Assembly (NCBI GenBank): GCA_947491935.1
Contig: CANLLF010000005.1
Location: 186,001-250,000 of the forward strand
DNA: 64,000 bases
From: an uncultured Roseicyclus sp.
Lineage (GTDB): Bacteria > Pseudomonadota > Alphaproteobacteria > Rhodobacterales > Rhodobacteraceae
Reading direction: 5' to 3'
Positions 7,950 through 18,063 of the stretch are shown in pieces (within the stretch, counting starts at the first letter, position 1; each line of letters starts with the position of its first letter). A program made the position numbers and the translations under genes. The notes below the pieces were generated by a model. It was given only the letters and a program-made list of their open reading frames with translations, did no database searches and was not told where the DNA came from.

Positions 7950-10132
7950 CGATCCGGTTCCTCGCAACGCTCCTTCTGCTGGTGCTCACCACGCCCGCAG
8001 CGACCCAGACAATCCGCGTACAAAGCGGCGATCATCCCACTTTCACGCGGCTGGTCCTGCAGATCGGCACTGATCGAGACTGGAACTTGCAGCAGAACGA
8101 TGCCGAACAGTGGCAGGTGACGCTGTCCCCGGATGTCGAAGCGTTCGACACATCCCGAAGCTTTGATCTGATTCAAAGAACTCGCCTCCAGGACCTGAGC
8201 AGCGATGGAGCACTTGTGCTCGATTTGGCCTGCTCTTGTGGCGTCACCGCGTCGCGGTATGACGGGCAATATCTGGTGATCGATATCGCCGACCCGGACC
8301 CGAATGCGCCGCCGTCGGTGACGGAAGCTGAGGAAGCTGTCGACCACCGCCTCGCCGAAGCGGCGGAAGCGGCGGAAGCGGCTCGCGATGCCGCCGCTTC
8401 ACTCCCCGACCTCGCTTCTCTCCTGACATCCCCCTCCTCGCTACCGGAGATTGCCGGAGAACGTGCCGTTGATCCGATCATTCCTATAGAAGAAAATATC
8501 GAAGACACCGCGCCTTCAGATACGCCTAATCCCCGACTGGCGGAGGCCGCGGAGATCATGGCCGAGCAACTTGCCCGGGCGGCAGCGTCCGGGCTGTTGG
8601 ACACCTCGCTCAACCAGCCCTTCGCCATCGCCGACCCGGTCGAAGAACCCATCGCCGTCGCGGACGTAGAGGCGGAAGTGCCCGAACAACCACAACCGAC
8701 CCCCATCGAAGAGGAGTCTGGATCGGAACCCGCCACGTCCGACGAGGTTCCGGTTCGGGCGGAAACCGCTTTCGACGAGGCGATACGAATGCAACTCACG
8801 GTTCTGAACCCGCGCATTCCAGGCGCCTGCCGGGGGGATGCATTTGATGCGCGCGATTGGGCGTCCGGGGCCGGCTTTGACCAGGGCCTGGGAGCACTTC
8901 GGACCGAGCTTTTCGATGATCGCGACGTTCTGACCGAGGACGGCGCGATGGCCTTGGCCCGTCATTATCTGCATTTTGGATTTGGCGCAGAAGCCAGGTT
9001 CTGGCTAGAGCAACTTCCCGACCCACCCGCGCATTATCTGCATGTCGCCGCGCTGGTGGACGGGGCAGATGCGGTACCATTTCCAAGCGTTGAAACGCCG
9101 TCGCTCTGTTCCCAAGGTGAGCTTTTGTGGCGCTACCTTGGTGGATCCGTAACCGGTGACTTGTTGGACGAGAATGTTGCCACCATTCAGCGGGCCTTCA
9201 TGGATTTGCCCCCGGATTTGCGTGACAATGTGGGGCCGCGCCTTGCCGCGCGTCTGATAGACGATGGCCACACGCCCGCAGCAATCAATGTGCGGGACGC
9301 CCTGCATCGTGGTGGCCGGATCGACGGTGGCCTTCTGACGGCACTCGACCTTAGCCTGGGTATAGAAACTGAAAACAGCACTAGCGAAACACGCGCCGCC
9401 TTGACCGAAGCGCTCCGCGATGATGGTGCAAACCCGGTGATTCTGATGACGGAAGCCCTGGCTTTTGATCGGCGCACCGGCACTTTGCCGTCCCCGTCGC
9501 GCATCACCGCCGCCGAGGCCCTGATCCGCGAGGTCGGAACCGGCGCCGAGACCGATAGGCTCTGGCAGGAAATTCTTTTGGCGCATGCCGCGATCGGCGA
9601 TATCGACCAGGCATTGGTGATGCTTGGCGACACGGTCCGGAGGTCGGAAGCTCGGGCCGCCGCTTTGTCTGAGTTGATCCAGGAACGGGTCAGCGTCGGC
9701 GACACCGCGGCCCTTGTGATCCTTGCCTACACCTATGGGCCGCAATGGCGCCCGGAAGGGTCCGCTGACGGACGGGCCCAGGTGCAGGCGATCGCGGCTC
9801 TCCGCGCCGAAGGGCTGTACGAGGCCGCCAATATCCTCCGCGATGTACGACGTCCGTTGATCCTACCGGCCCCGGATGCCGCCCCACCTACGCCAGAAGA
9901 CGAGGCAGCCGATGCCTGGGAGGCTCGGGATTGGGCCCGATTGATGAACGTCAGCACCGGTCCGCATGCCGCGATCGCGGCGCGCATGACGGAGCTTGGC
10001 GCGCCTCAGGAAGAGGCATCAACAGAATCCCTTTTCGCGCCTGACCTCGAAGCGCTTTCAGACACCCTCGTCGACAGTCGTGCCCTGCGCGACACCGTCG
10101 CGGCCCTGTTGGACCAGCCAACCCCGCCGTAA
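7946..10132 (+). CDS. Large exported protein of flagellar cluster, AMIN-like N-terminus and helical repeats
   Basis: Signal peptide; overlaps motA by 4 nt; N-terminal beta-rich segment; long alpha-helical repeat region. Confidence 0.75.
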   Translation: MTIRFLATLLLLVLTTPAATQTIRVQSGDHPTFTRLVLQIGTDRDWNLQQNDAEQWQVTLSPDVEAFDTSRSFDLIQRTRLQDLSSDGALVLDLACSCGVTASRYDGQYLVIDIADPDPNAPPSVTEAEEAVDHRLAEAAEAAEAARDAAASLPDLASLLTSPSSLPEIAGERAVDPIIPIEENIEDTAPSDTPNPRLAEAAEIMAEQLARAAASGLLDTSLNQPFAIADPVEEPIAVADVEAEVPEQPQPTPIEEESGSEPATSDEVPVRAETAFDEAIRMQLTVLNPRIPGACRGDAFDARDWASGAGFDQGLGALRTELFDDRDVLTEDGAMALARHYLHFGFGAEARFWLEQLPDPPAHYLHVAALVDGADAVPFPSVETPSLCSQGELLWRYLGGSVTGDLLDENVATIQRAFMDLPPDLRDNVGPRLAARLIDDGHTPAAINVRDALHRGGRIDGGLLTALDLSLGIETENSTSETRAALTEALRDDGANPVILMTEALAFDRRTGTLPSPSRITAAEALIREVGTGAETDRLWQEILLAHAAIGDIDQALVMLGDTVRRSEARAAALSELIQERVSVGDTAALVILAYTYGPQWRPEGSADGRAQVQAIAALRAEGLYEAANILRDVRRPLILPAPDAAPPTPEDEAADAWEARDWARLMNVSTGPHAAIAARMTELGAPQEEASTESLFAPDLEALSDTLVDSRALRDTVAALLDQPTPP

Positions 10133-10157
10133 TTCTGCAAAATCGGATTGACCCCTC

Positions 10158-10502
10158 ATGACATCTCCATCCCTTCCCATACGCCCCCCCATTTGGGCCA
10201 AGCTATTGGCAAGCCTCTTCTGCGTTTTGGCCAACCCGTCCGTTTCGGTCGCGACCACCCAGCATTGCGGGTTGTCCAACATCTGCCATTCCCACGTCAT
10301 GTACGGACCAGACTTTCCGAAGATTTCTACTGCCACAGCAGTCGTGCCACCGAGCGAAACCGAGGCCCGAAACCCTCATGTCAGCCGTGCCCCCACCCGC
10401 AGCATCCGCCCAAGCCAACGGCCGACCCGCACTCGAGTCGCGAACCAACTTGGCCACCTGAACGCGCCTCCCACCGCTCCTAGGCATGCGGAGGCACATT
10501 GA
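10158..10502 (+). CDS. Small putative secreted protein coupled to flhA
   Basis: Signal-peptide-like N-terminus; stop TGA overlaps flhA ATG (TGATG). Confidence 0.5.
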   Translation: MTSPSLPIRPPIWAKLLASLFCVLANPSVSVATTQHCGLSNICHSHVMYGPDFPKISTATAVVPPSETEARNPHVSRAPTRSIRPSQRPTRTRVANQLGHLNAPPTAPRHAEAH

Positions 10503-12583
10503 TGATCTCCGCCAAAGCCCTTTTCCAGCCAACGATCCTGTTTGCCTTGGCGTTGATGGCGGTCATCGTGATGATGATCCTGCCAGTGCCGTCCTTCATT
10601 CTGGATCTTGGGTTGGCGGCGTCATTTGGGCTGGCCATCCTGATCTTCACGGTCACGCTGTTCATCGAGCGGCCGTTGGATTTTTCGGCGTTTCCCACCG
10701 TACTTCTGGCCTCCCTGATGCTTCGTTTGTCGCTCAACGTGTCGTCGACCAAGTTGATAATCGGGCAGGGCCACACCGGCACCGATGCGGCCGGCGGCGT
10801 GATCGAGGGCTTCGCGATGTTCGTGATCGGCGGGTCGGTTGTGATGGGCCTTGTGATCTTCTGCGTTCTTCTGATCGTGAACTTCATCGTCATCAACAAG
10901 GGCGCCGCCCGGATGGCCGAAGTTGGCGCGCGGTTCGCACTCGACGGGATGCCGGGCAAACAACTCGCCATCGATAGCGACATGGCCGCCGGTGCGATCG
11001 ACCACAACGAGGCCAAGTCCCGTCGTGAACGCGAACAGGCGGAGACGACGTTCTTCGGGTCTCTGGATGGTGCGTCGAAATTCGTCAAGGGGGATGCAAT
11101 CGCCGGGCTATTGATCACGCTTCTCAACCTCGTTGTCGGGCTGATCATGGGCGTCACAATGCACGGAATGCCCCTCGCGCAGGCGTTCGAGACCTACACT
11201 ATTCTGACGGTCGGAGATGGGCTGGTCAGCCAGATCCCCGCGGTCATCATCGCCATCGCTTCGGCGCTGTTGCTGGCGCGCGGCGGTGCGACCGGTGCCA
11301 CCGACACGGCGCTGCTATCGCAACTCGGCCGGCATCCCTCCGCATTGGCGACCGTTGGCATCCTGATGGGCATCTTTGGCCTGGTGCCCGGCCTTCCATT
11401 GGCCCCTTTCATGCTGGGGGCCATTGCGCTCTGCGGCGCTGCATGGTGGCGTTCGAAGACGATGGCGGAAGAGGGCGCGCATGAAAGCGCGGTTGAGGCG
11501 GCCGCCCTCGAAACGCCCAAGGAGACAACAGGCGATCTGCTTGATCTCGATGATATTCACATCGAGTTTTCGCCGGACCTTGTCAGCCTCGCCCTCGACC
11601 CGGCCACGGGGCTCGACGCCCGCATCAAGAACATGCGGGAACATCTGGCCCGGGCCTTCGGAGTGATCCTGCCCGAGATGCGGTTGACCGATCGTGGGGA
11701 TTTGCCGCCGGGTACTTATTCGATCCGGCTTCTGGGGGTCGAACACGCGACTGCGTCGTTGAATCCGGCGCGTGTGTTGATGCTGACCCAGGATGGCGCA
11801 GTTGACCTGCCGGAGGGTGAGGAGACGACCGAGCCGGTATATGGCGCCCCCGCCCGCTGGATCGATTCTCGGGATCGGGAACGCGCCGCCCTTGCCGGTA
11901 TGACGGTCGTAACCCCGTCCGAAGTATTGGCGACTCACCTTCTGGAGGTGCTCAAGCGGAACCTGTCGCGTCTGTTGACATTCAAGACGTTGCAGCGCCA
12001 GCTCGATGCCTTCGTCACCCTCTCAGACGGCACGCGGGCCGAGGAAAACCGGCGTTTGCTCGACGAGTTGGTGCCCGACAAGGTTCCTCTCGATCTCCTG
12101 CACGCGATCCTCAGGCTGTTGCTGGCGGAACAGGTTTCCATCCGCAACCTTCCGCTGATCCTGGAGGCCATCGCCGAAGCTCGCGGCACGTCACCCCAGC
12201 CCGAAATGATCTGTGAACACGTGCGGCAAAGGCTGGGGTTCCAGCTGATTGCCGAAATGAAACGCAGCGACGGGACACTGCCTCTCGTCCAGTTGGCCGG
12301 AGAGTGGGAGGAGGTTTTCCTGCGCTATCAGATCGGCGGCGACGGGGGTTTGCCGGAAATCGCCCTGCCACCCGAGGAGTTCAACGCTTTGGCCAAATCG
12401 GTTGGCGACAAAGTCGCTTCCGCCAGCGAGAAGGGCAACTACCCCGCGGTCGTGACATCTGCGCTTCGCCGCCGCTTCCTACGCACGGTTTTGTCGGCCC
12501 GCGGTATTCCCAACCCGGTTCTGTCGTTTGAGGAAATTGGGCTGGAAGCCAAGCCCGCCTTGGTCGGGCTCGCTTCACCATGA
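10502..12583 (+). CDS. flhA: Flagellar biosynthesis protein FlhA
   Basis: FlhA TM region and FHIPEP-type conserved segment. Confidence 0.97.
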   Translation: MISAKALFQPTILFALALMAVIVMMILPVPSFILDLGLAASFGLAILIFTVTLFIERPLDFSAFPTVLLASLMLRLSLNVSSTKLIIGQGHTGTDAAGGVIEGFAMFVIGGSVVMGLVIFCVLLIVNFIVINKGAARMAEVGARFALDGMPGKQLAIDSDMAAGAIDHNEAKSRREREQAETTFFGSLDGASKFVKGDAIAGLLITLLNLVVGLIMGVTMHGMPLAQAFETYTILTVGDGLVSQIPAVIIAIASALLLARGGATGATDTALLSQLGRHPSALATVGILMGIFGLVPGLPLAPFMLGAIALCGAAWWRSKTMAEEGAHESAVEAAALETPKETTGDLLDLDDIHIEFSPDLVSLALDPATGLDARIKNMREHLARAFGVILPEMRLTDRGDLPPGTYSIRLLGVEHATASLNPARVLMLTQDGAVDLPEGEETTEPVYGAPARWIDSRDRERAALAGMTVVTPSEVLATHLLEVLKRNLSRLLTFKTLQRQLDAFVTLSDGTRAEENRRLLDELVPDKVPLDLLHAILRLLLAEQVSIRNLPLILEAIAEARGTSPQPEMICEHVRQRLGFQLIAEMKRSDGTLPLVQLAGEWEEVFLRYQIGGDGGLPEIALPPEEFNALAKSVGDKVASASEKGNYPAVVTSALRRRFLRTVLSARGIPNPVLSFEEIGLEAKPALVGLASP

Positions 12584-13350
12584 CGGACATGCTGGCACAG
12601 ATCCTGTCGCTTTCGCAGGTCTGGCTGGCCACCGGCCTTGCCGTTTTTCTGCGCATCGGCGCGTGTTTCATCGTATTGCCGGGACTGGGCGAGCAGATGA
12701 TCCCGATGCGCGTCCGACTGGGCGCCGCATTGGCCTTTACGGTGTTTCTCACGCCCGCGCTCCTGCCGGGATTGAATGTCACCGACACGATCCCATCGCT
12801 GAGCACCTTTTATTCGGAGGCGTTGGCGGGGTTGATCCTTGGCCTTGCCCTGCGCCTCCTTGTCCACGCGCTCCAGATCGCAGGGGTGATCGCCGCTCAA
12901 TCGACGTCCCTCAGCCAGATCATGGGCGGCGCGTCGCCAGACCCGCAACCTGCGATGGGCGCCATCTTGATGCTTGGCGGGCTGACACTGGCGCTGATTT
13001 CTGGATTGCATATTCATCTGGTCGGCACGTTTTTGCGATCCTACGACGTGCTTCCCTTCGGCGATCTGCCCGGCCCCCGTGATCTGGGCGCGTGGGGCAT
13101 TGACCAGGTCCGGGAGAGCTTCGGCCTTGCCTTGTCGCTGGCCGCACCATTTCTGATCGCATCCCTGCTCTACAACGTGGCGCTCGGCGTGATCAACAAA
13201 GCCATGCCGCAACTCATGGTGGCCTTCGTGGGCGCACCCGCGATCACCTGGGGTGGCTTGGTCCTGCTGCTGGTCACAACGCCTTTCATCTTGCCGATCT
13301 GGCTCCACGCATTCGAGGGGGCGCTTGCCGCGCCGCTTGGACCGAGATGA
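12580..13350 (+). CDS. fliR: Flagellar biosynthetic protein FliR
   Basis: FliR family (FLRIGACFIVLPGLGEQMIPMRVRLGAALAFTVFLTPALLP). Confidence 0.93.
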   Translation: MTDMLAQILSLSQVWLATGLAVFLRIGACFIVLPGLGEQMIPMRVRLGAALAFTVFLTPALLPGLNVTDTIPSLSTFYSEALAGLILGLALRLLVHALQIAGVIAAQSTSLSQIMGGASPDPQPAMGAILMLGGLTLALISGLHIHLVGTFLRSYDVLPFGDLPGPRDLGAWGIDQVRESFGLALSLAAPFLIASLLYNVALGVINKAMPQLMVAFVGAPAITWGGLVLLLVTTPFILPIWLHAFEGALAAPLGPR

Positions 13351-14438
13351 GCGAGGAGGACACCAGCCCAGCGGACAAGCCGCACGAGCCAACACCCAAG
13401 AAGATGGAGGAGGCGCGGAAGAAGGGCGAGATCGTCCGCTCCGCGGATCTCAATACGGCAATCGTCTATGGCGGCTTCTTGCTGTCAGGCGCCATGCTTG
13501 CGCCGTGGATGATGCAAACGATTGGTCAGCTGACACACTCCGCCCTTGGGCGGGCCGATGTATTGGCACCGCTCATCCTCGGGCCCGGTGGCGATGGTCC
13601 GGCCGTTGGTCTTTTGTCTGGCTCACTTCTCTCGACGGCCGCAGCCACGATGATTCCGGCGGGCCTGTTGCTGGTCGCCCTGATGGCGCAACAGGCCCTG
13701 ATGTTCACGCCGTCCAAGCTTGCGCCCAAACTGAACCGCATCTCCCCCATTCAGAACGCCAAGCAGAAATTTGGCTCGCAGGGGTTGTTCCAATTCGCGA
13801 AGTCGGCCGTGAAGCTCGCCTTGGTGTCTCTGTTCCTGGCCATTTATCTGTGGGCTAGGGCGGAAACGATCCTTGCCTCGATCTACGCGTCGCCGGGGCA
13901 GATCCTTCAGCTGCTTGGTCGATTATCGATGGACTTTCTGATCGTCGTGGTTGGGATGACGGCCGTGATCGGCGGTGTAGATTGGTTCTGGGAATGGGGC
14001 CAGTTGCGGCAACGCAACCGCATGACCCGCCAGGAATTGGTGGACGAAGCCAAGACCTCCGAAGGCGACCCCCATATGAAGCAAGAACGCCGACAGCGGG
14101 GCCAGGCGATTGCAATGAACCAGATGATTAGTGACGTCCCAACCGCTGATGTGGTCGTGGTCAACCCGACACACTACGCCGTAGCCTTGAAATGGGACCG
14201 TGCCGGCGGTGGCGTTCCGACCTGTGTGGCCAAAGGTGTTGACGATGTTGCCCGCCGCATCCGCGAAGCCGCCGCGGAAGGCGGCGTTCCGATCTTTTCC
14301 GACCCACCCACGGCCCGCGCGCTCCATGCATCGATCGAATTGGGGCAGCCCATTCTACCGGATCAATACAAGGCTGTGGCCGCTGCGATCAGGTTTGCGG
14401 ATCTGATGCGCGTGAAGGCGCGGAAGGGGCGCAAATGA
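13347..14438 (+). CDS. flhB: Flagellar biosynthesis protein FlhB
   Basis: PTPKKMEEARKKGEIVRSADLN and autocleavage motif NPTHYAVAL. Confidence 0.97.
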   Translation: MSEEDTSPADKPHEPTPKKMEEARKKGEIVRSADLNTAIVYGGFLLSGAMLAPWMMQTIGQLTHSALGRADVLAPLILGPGGDGPAVGLLSGSLLSTAAATMIPAGLLLVALMAQQALMFTPSKLAPKLNRISPIQNAKQKFGSQGLFQFAKSAVKLALVSLFLAIYLWARAETILASIYASPGQILQLLGRLSMDFLIVVVGMTAVIGGVDWFWEWGQLRQRNRMTRQELVDEAKTSEGDPHMKQERRQRGQAIAMNQMISDVPTADVVVVNPTHYAVALKWDRAGGGVPTCVAKGVDDVARRIREAAAEGGVPIFSDPPTARALHASIELGQPILPDQYKAVAAAIRFADLMRVKARKGRK

Positions 14439-14812
14439 GCAATGATCAAAGGTTGGCGAGGCTTCAGGAAGTGGCCGGCTTGATGGCGGACCGGGCCCTT
14501 GCACCCGTGGCTGAAGCAACCGCGAATGTACGGGCGATCGAAGCGCGGATCGCCCAGATCGCAGCCCATCGCAACAAGCTGTCCCGGGCAACCGATGATC
14601 CGGCATTGGCCGGACCCATGCTGGCACAAGCCGAGCGTTTGCGCGTATTGCAGGCCGCAGCTCTGACCGACTTGGCCAAGGCTCGCGCTGCTTTGGACGT
14701 TGCCAGGAAAGCGGCATCAAAGGCCGTTGGCCGGGATCAAGCGCTCGGGAAGATCGCCGAGCGCAAGGCGCTAACGGCCCTAAAGGAACAACGCCGGCGC
14801 CACTTGTCCTAG
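14435..14812 (+). CDS. FliJ-like coiled-coil flagellar protein
   Basis: Fully coiled-coil 125 aa, translationally coupled to flhB. Confidence 0.5.
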   Translation: MSNDQRLARLQEVAGLMADRALAPVAEATANVRAIEARIAQIAAHRNKLSRATDDPALAGPMLAQAERLRVLQAAALTDLAKARAALDVARKAASKAVGRDQALGKIAERKALTALKEQRRRHLS

Positions 14813-14815
14813 CGC

Positions 14816-15352
14816 TCAGGCGTCCTGGCGCGTGATATCGGTGATCAGAACCTCATGGACGACGCCGCTGCCGAGGATTCCAACGGCCGCCTCGTTCAGC
14901 GCTTCTCGCAGCGGTGCCATGGCCGCGGCCTCGGTAAAGCTGCCGTCAAAGCCGCCAGCATTCGCGTGGGCGAAAAGCACCCTCAGAAACCCATCCCGTA
15001 GGCGCGGCTCTCTGTTGAAAACATAGCTGTTCTGCCCGGTATCCACCTCGATCGTCAGGCCCAGGACCACAAGCGATCTCACTGCACCGTTGCGGACGAT
15101 CGGGACGACGAACTGATTGTTCAATCGGACATATTCCGTTCCTTCGCCCGTTTGCTCGACACGGGGTGGGTCGGACTCCTCCGCATGTTCGTCGTCACCG
15201 TGACCGTCGTCGCCCTCGGCGTGTTCACCGTCCGGTGCCGACTCCTCATCAGCCGCGTCATTGTCAGAACCGCCCGACATCATAAGTCCGGCACCCACAC
15301 CGCCTCCGAGGCCAACGAGCAGCAAGATTATCGGGATCAAGAGCCGCATCAT
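14816..15352 (-). CDS. FliL-like protein (second paralogue)
   Basis: N-terminal TM, acidic/His-rich linker, FliL-like C-terminal domain. Confidence 0.65.
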   Translation of the reverse strand: MMRLLIPIILLLVGLGGGVGAGLMMSGGSDNDAADEESAPDGEHAEGDDGHGDDEHAEESDPPRVEQTGEGTEYVRLNNQFVVPIVRNGAVRSLVVLGLTIEVDTGQNSYVFNREPRLRDGFLRVLFAHANAGGFDGSFTEAAAMAPLREALNEAAVGILGSGVVHEVLITDITRQDA

Positions 15353-15380
15353 TGCGCGCTTCCTTTCTTATGCAAGATAT

Positions 15381-16115
15381 TCAGAACGGCAGAACGGCAT
15401 CGGCCACTTCCTGGCCGTAGCGCGGCCGCTGGACATCCGTGATCAGGCCGCGACCGCCATAGGAAATACGCGCCGCCGCGATCCGGTCATAGGCGACTGA
15501 ATTCTGACGCGAGATATCTTCGGGGCGGACATAACCCGACACCAGTAACTCACGCACTTCGTTGTTCACGCGGACTTCCTGGCTGCCCTCGATCCGCAGG
15601 ACGCCGTTTTGCAGGACCTCCGTAATGGTCGCCGCAACCCGCAGGGTCAGCTCTTCATTTCGCCGGACAGATCCTTCACCAGCCGATCGGCTCGTGCTGT
15701 CCAATTCGACCGCATCGGCAAGGCTGCCACCCTGGGACAGCATCCCGTCGATCCGCTGCGGGATACCAAACAGATTGGGGATCCCCATCTGCTCGGACCC
15801 AGACCGCTCCCGCTCGGACGAATTTGAGAATTCCGCGCTATCGTCGATCTCGATAATAACCGTCAGGATATCCCCGCGCAGGCTGGCCCGCCGATCCCCC
15901 AGCAAGGAGGCGCGACCGGCGGTCCATAGCGAGGCACCTTCAGCCCGGTCCGGGACATCGCGGGCATCTGGCAACGGGATCACGTTCATCGCGAACACCT
16001 CATTTCCGTCGGCGGGCGAGGTCAGATCTGGCGTTCGGCCGATATCGGAAAGCCGACCGCAAGACACAAGAGTGACAAGAGCGATGCAAAAAATTGCGAG
16101 GGTAAGCGTGTTCAT
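15381..16115 (-). CDS. flgH: Flagellar L-ring protein FlgH
   Basis: Lipoprotein signal plus FlgH signature (SLWTAGRASLLGDRRASLRGDILTVIIEIDDSAEFSN). Confidence 0.95.
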   Translation of the reverse strand: MNTLTLAIFCIALVTLVSCGRLSDIGRTPDLTSPADGNEVFAMNVIPLPDARDVPDRAEGASLWTAGRASLLGDRRASLRGDILTVIIEIDDSAEFSNSSERERSGSEQMGIPNLFGIPQRIDGMLSQGGSLADAVELDSTSRSAGEGSVRRNEELTLRVAATITEVLQNGVLRIEGSQEVRVNNEVRELLVSGYVRPEDISRQNSVAYDRIAAARISYGGRGLITDVQRPRYGQEVADAVLPF

Positions 16116-16534
16116 CGATTGGGTCCAACGGTGACAAGGCCCGGCTGGGAAGCCGTGGCGGTAACAGTCTGACGGGAGTTGAGGTTTATGACGCGGAGCG
16201 TCTCGCCCTCGGCGGCACGGTCAAGGGCGCGGCCCTCGGTCAGGATAAGAAGCCCGCCGTAATTGTAGCGGAGGGACACGATTTCATTGCGTTCGACAAT
16301 CGCGGGCGGGCGCAGATCCCCCGCGCGGATCGGACGCCCGGGATAGAGGTTGATGCGCGCCTCCATCCCGATTGCATCCGCCACATCACTCAGCGCGCCG
16401 GGTGTGGCGCCCTCGATGATGTCCACATCGGCGGGCCCGATCAGGGTGGCGCCACGGATCGTGCCTGCCGCGATAACGGTGTCTTGCGCGGTGGCGGGGC
16501 CAGCCAGCGCCAGCATCAACAGGATCCACCGCAT
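16112..16534 (-). CDS. flgA: Flagellar P-ring assembly chaperone FlgA
   Basis: SAF-type FlgA domain; position between flgG and flgH. Confidence 0.9.
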   Translation of the reverse strand: MRWILLMLALAGPATAQDTVIAAGTIRGATLIGPADVDIIEGATPGALSDVADAIGMEARINLYPGRPIRAGDLRPPAIVERNEIVSLRYNYGGLLILTEGRALDRAAEGETLRVINLNSRQTVTATASQPGLVTVGPNR

Positions 16535-17319
16535 CAGCGCACCTGCGTGGTTGCGCCGAGCATCTGATCGGCAGCGGTCAGAACCTTGGCGTTCAGCTCG
16601 TAGCCACGCTGCGCCTCAATCAGGTCGGTTATTTCGCGCACGGCATCGACGGACGATTGTTCGACGTATCCCTGCCGCAAGGTGCCAAGGCCGTCTTCCC
16701 CCGGCTGTGCGGCCAACGGCGGGCCCGATGCCCCGGTTTCCAGAAACAGATTGGATCCGATCGCTTCCAGGCCGTTATCATTGGAAAATCCAACCAGATT
16801 GAATTGCCCGAGAAGCTGCGGCTCAACCTCACCCAGGAAGGACGCATAGACCTCGCCTTGCGCATTGATCGAGATATCGCGGGCGTCGCGGGGGATGGTG
16901 ATCCCCGGGTTCACTTCGAAGCCGTCGGCCGTCACGATCAGGCCGTCACCCGTGCGCTGCAACGCCCCGTCGCGGGTGTAAGCGGCCTCTCCGGACGGCA
17001 GTGTCACCTCCAGATATCCGCGCCCCTCGATGGCCACATCCAGCTGCCCGCCAGTGGCCGCGACGGTGCCCTGTTCCCACGTGACCGTGACGGCGGCGGG
17101 GCGAACCCCCAAGCCGATCTGCACACCGGCGGGCACCACTGTGCCGTCCGTTGCATTGATCGCGCCCGCACGGGTCATCTGCTGATAATGCAGATCGGCA
17201 AAATCGGCGCGTCGCGGGCTGTAACCGGTCGTCGACATGTTGGCGATGTTGTTCGAAATCACGTCCACACGCATCTGTTGCGCGCTCATGCCGGTGGCGG
17301 CGATATCCAAGGCTCTCAT
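16534..17319 (-). CDS. flgG: Flagellar distal rod protein FlgG
   Basis: MRALDIAATGMSAQQMRVDVISNNIANMSTTGY. Confidence 0.96.
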   Translation of the reverse strand: MRALDIAATGMSAQQMRVDVISNNIANMSTTGYSPRRADFADLHYQQMTRAGAINATDGTVVPAGVQIGLGVRPAAVTVTWEQGTVAATGGQLDVAIEGRGYLEVTLPSGEAAYTRDGALQRTGDGLIVTADGFEVNPGITIPRDARDISINAQGEVYASFLGEVEPQLLGQFNLVGFSNDNGLEAIGSNLFLETGASGPPLAAQPGEDGLGTLRQGYVEQSSVDAVREITDLIEAQRGYELNAKVLTAADQMLGATTQVR

Positions 17320-17340
17320 AAGGTCATCCTTTCTGGAGTA

Positions 17341-18060
17341 TCACTGCCCGCCGGCAGTGCGCAGGAAGTCGCGGATGCGACGGTCTTCGGATTCCATGAA
17401 GCTCTGGCCCAATTCATAGGCGCGCTGAACTTCGATCATTCGGGCGATCTGGGTGACGGCATCGACGTTGGATTGCTCCAGAAACCCTTGCATCACCCGC
17501 GCGTTTTCGGCGGGCACGTAGCCGCTTTCGACGGTGAAGGCGGTGCCGGATTGCCGCGACAATTCGAGCGGGTCATTGGGCATATAGAGGCCAATCACCG
17601 TCAGGGGCTGATTGTCCGCAGAAATCGTCCCGTCGGAGGCCAGTGCGACGGAGCGCGCATTGGGTGGCACGAACACCGGCGCGCCCCCTTGATCGAGCAA
17701 ACGATGGCCTTCAGCCGTAACCAGTTCGCCGACTTCGTTGCGGATGAACGCACCCGCCCGCGACAGTGCCTCGCCCCGGGGCGTGTCGATCAAGAAAAAC
17801 CCCTCGCCCTCAATGGCAAAGTCGAACTCACCGCCAGTCTGCTGCAACGCGCCCTGCTGGTCGGAGATCATGCGCCCGGTGGCGGTCCCCATGCTGAGCG
17901 ACGGCTCCCCCCGCCCGGTGGCCGCCACGTGCTCGGCAAAGATGATGCCTTCAGCGCGGTATCCGGTCGTGGAGATATTGGCGATGTTGTTCGCCACGAC
18001 CGACATTTCGCGCATCAGGCCAGACAGCCGGGTGAGGGACGTATATCCGGGGTTATCCAT
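17341..18060 (-). CDS. flgF: Flagellar proximal rod protein FlgF
   Basis: YTSLTRLSGLMREMSVVANNIANISTTGYRAEG. Confidence 0.93.
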   Translation of the reverse strand: MDNPGYTSLTRLSGLMREMSVVANNIANISTTGYRAEGIIFAEHVAATGRGEPSLSMGTATGRMISDQQGALQQTGGEFDFAIEGEGFFLIDTPRGEALSRAGAFIRNEVGELVTAEGHRLLDQGGAPVFVPPNARSVALASDGTISADNQPLTVIGLYMPNDPLELSRQSGTAFTVESGYVPAENARVMQGFLEQSNVDAVTQIARMIEVQRAYELGQSFMESEDRRIRDFLRTAGGQ

Positions 18061-18063
18061 GGC

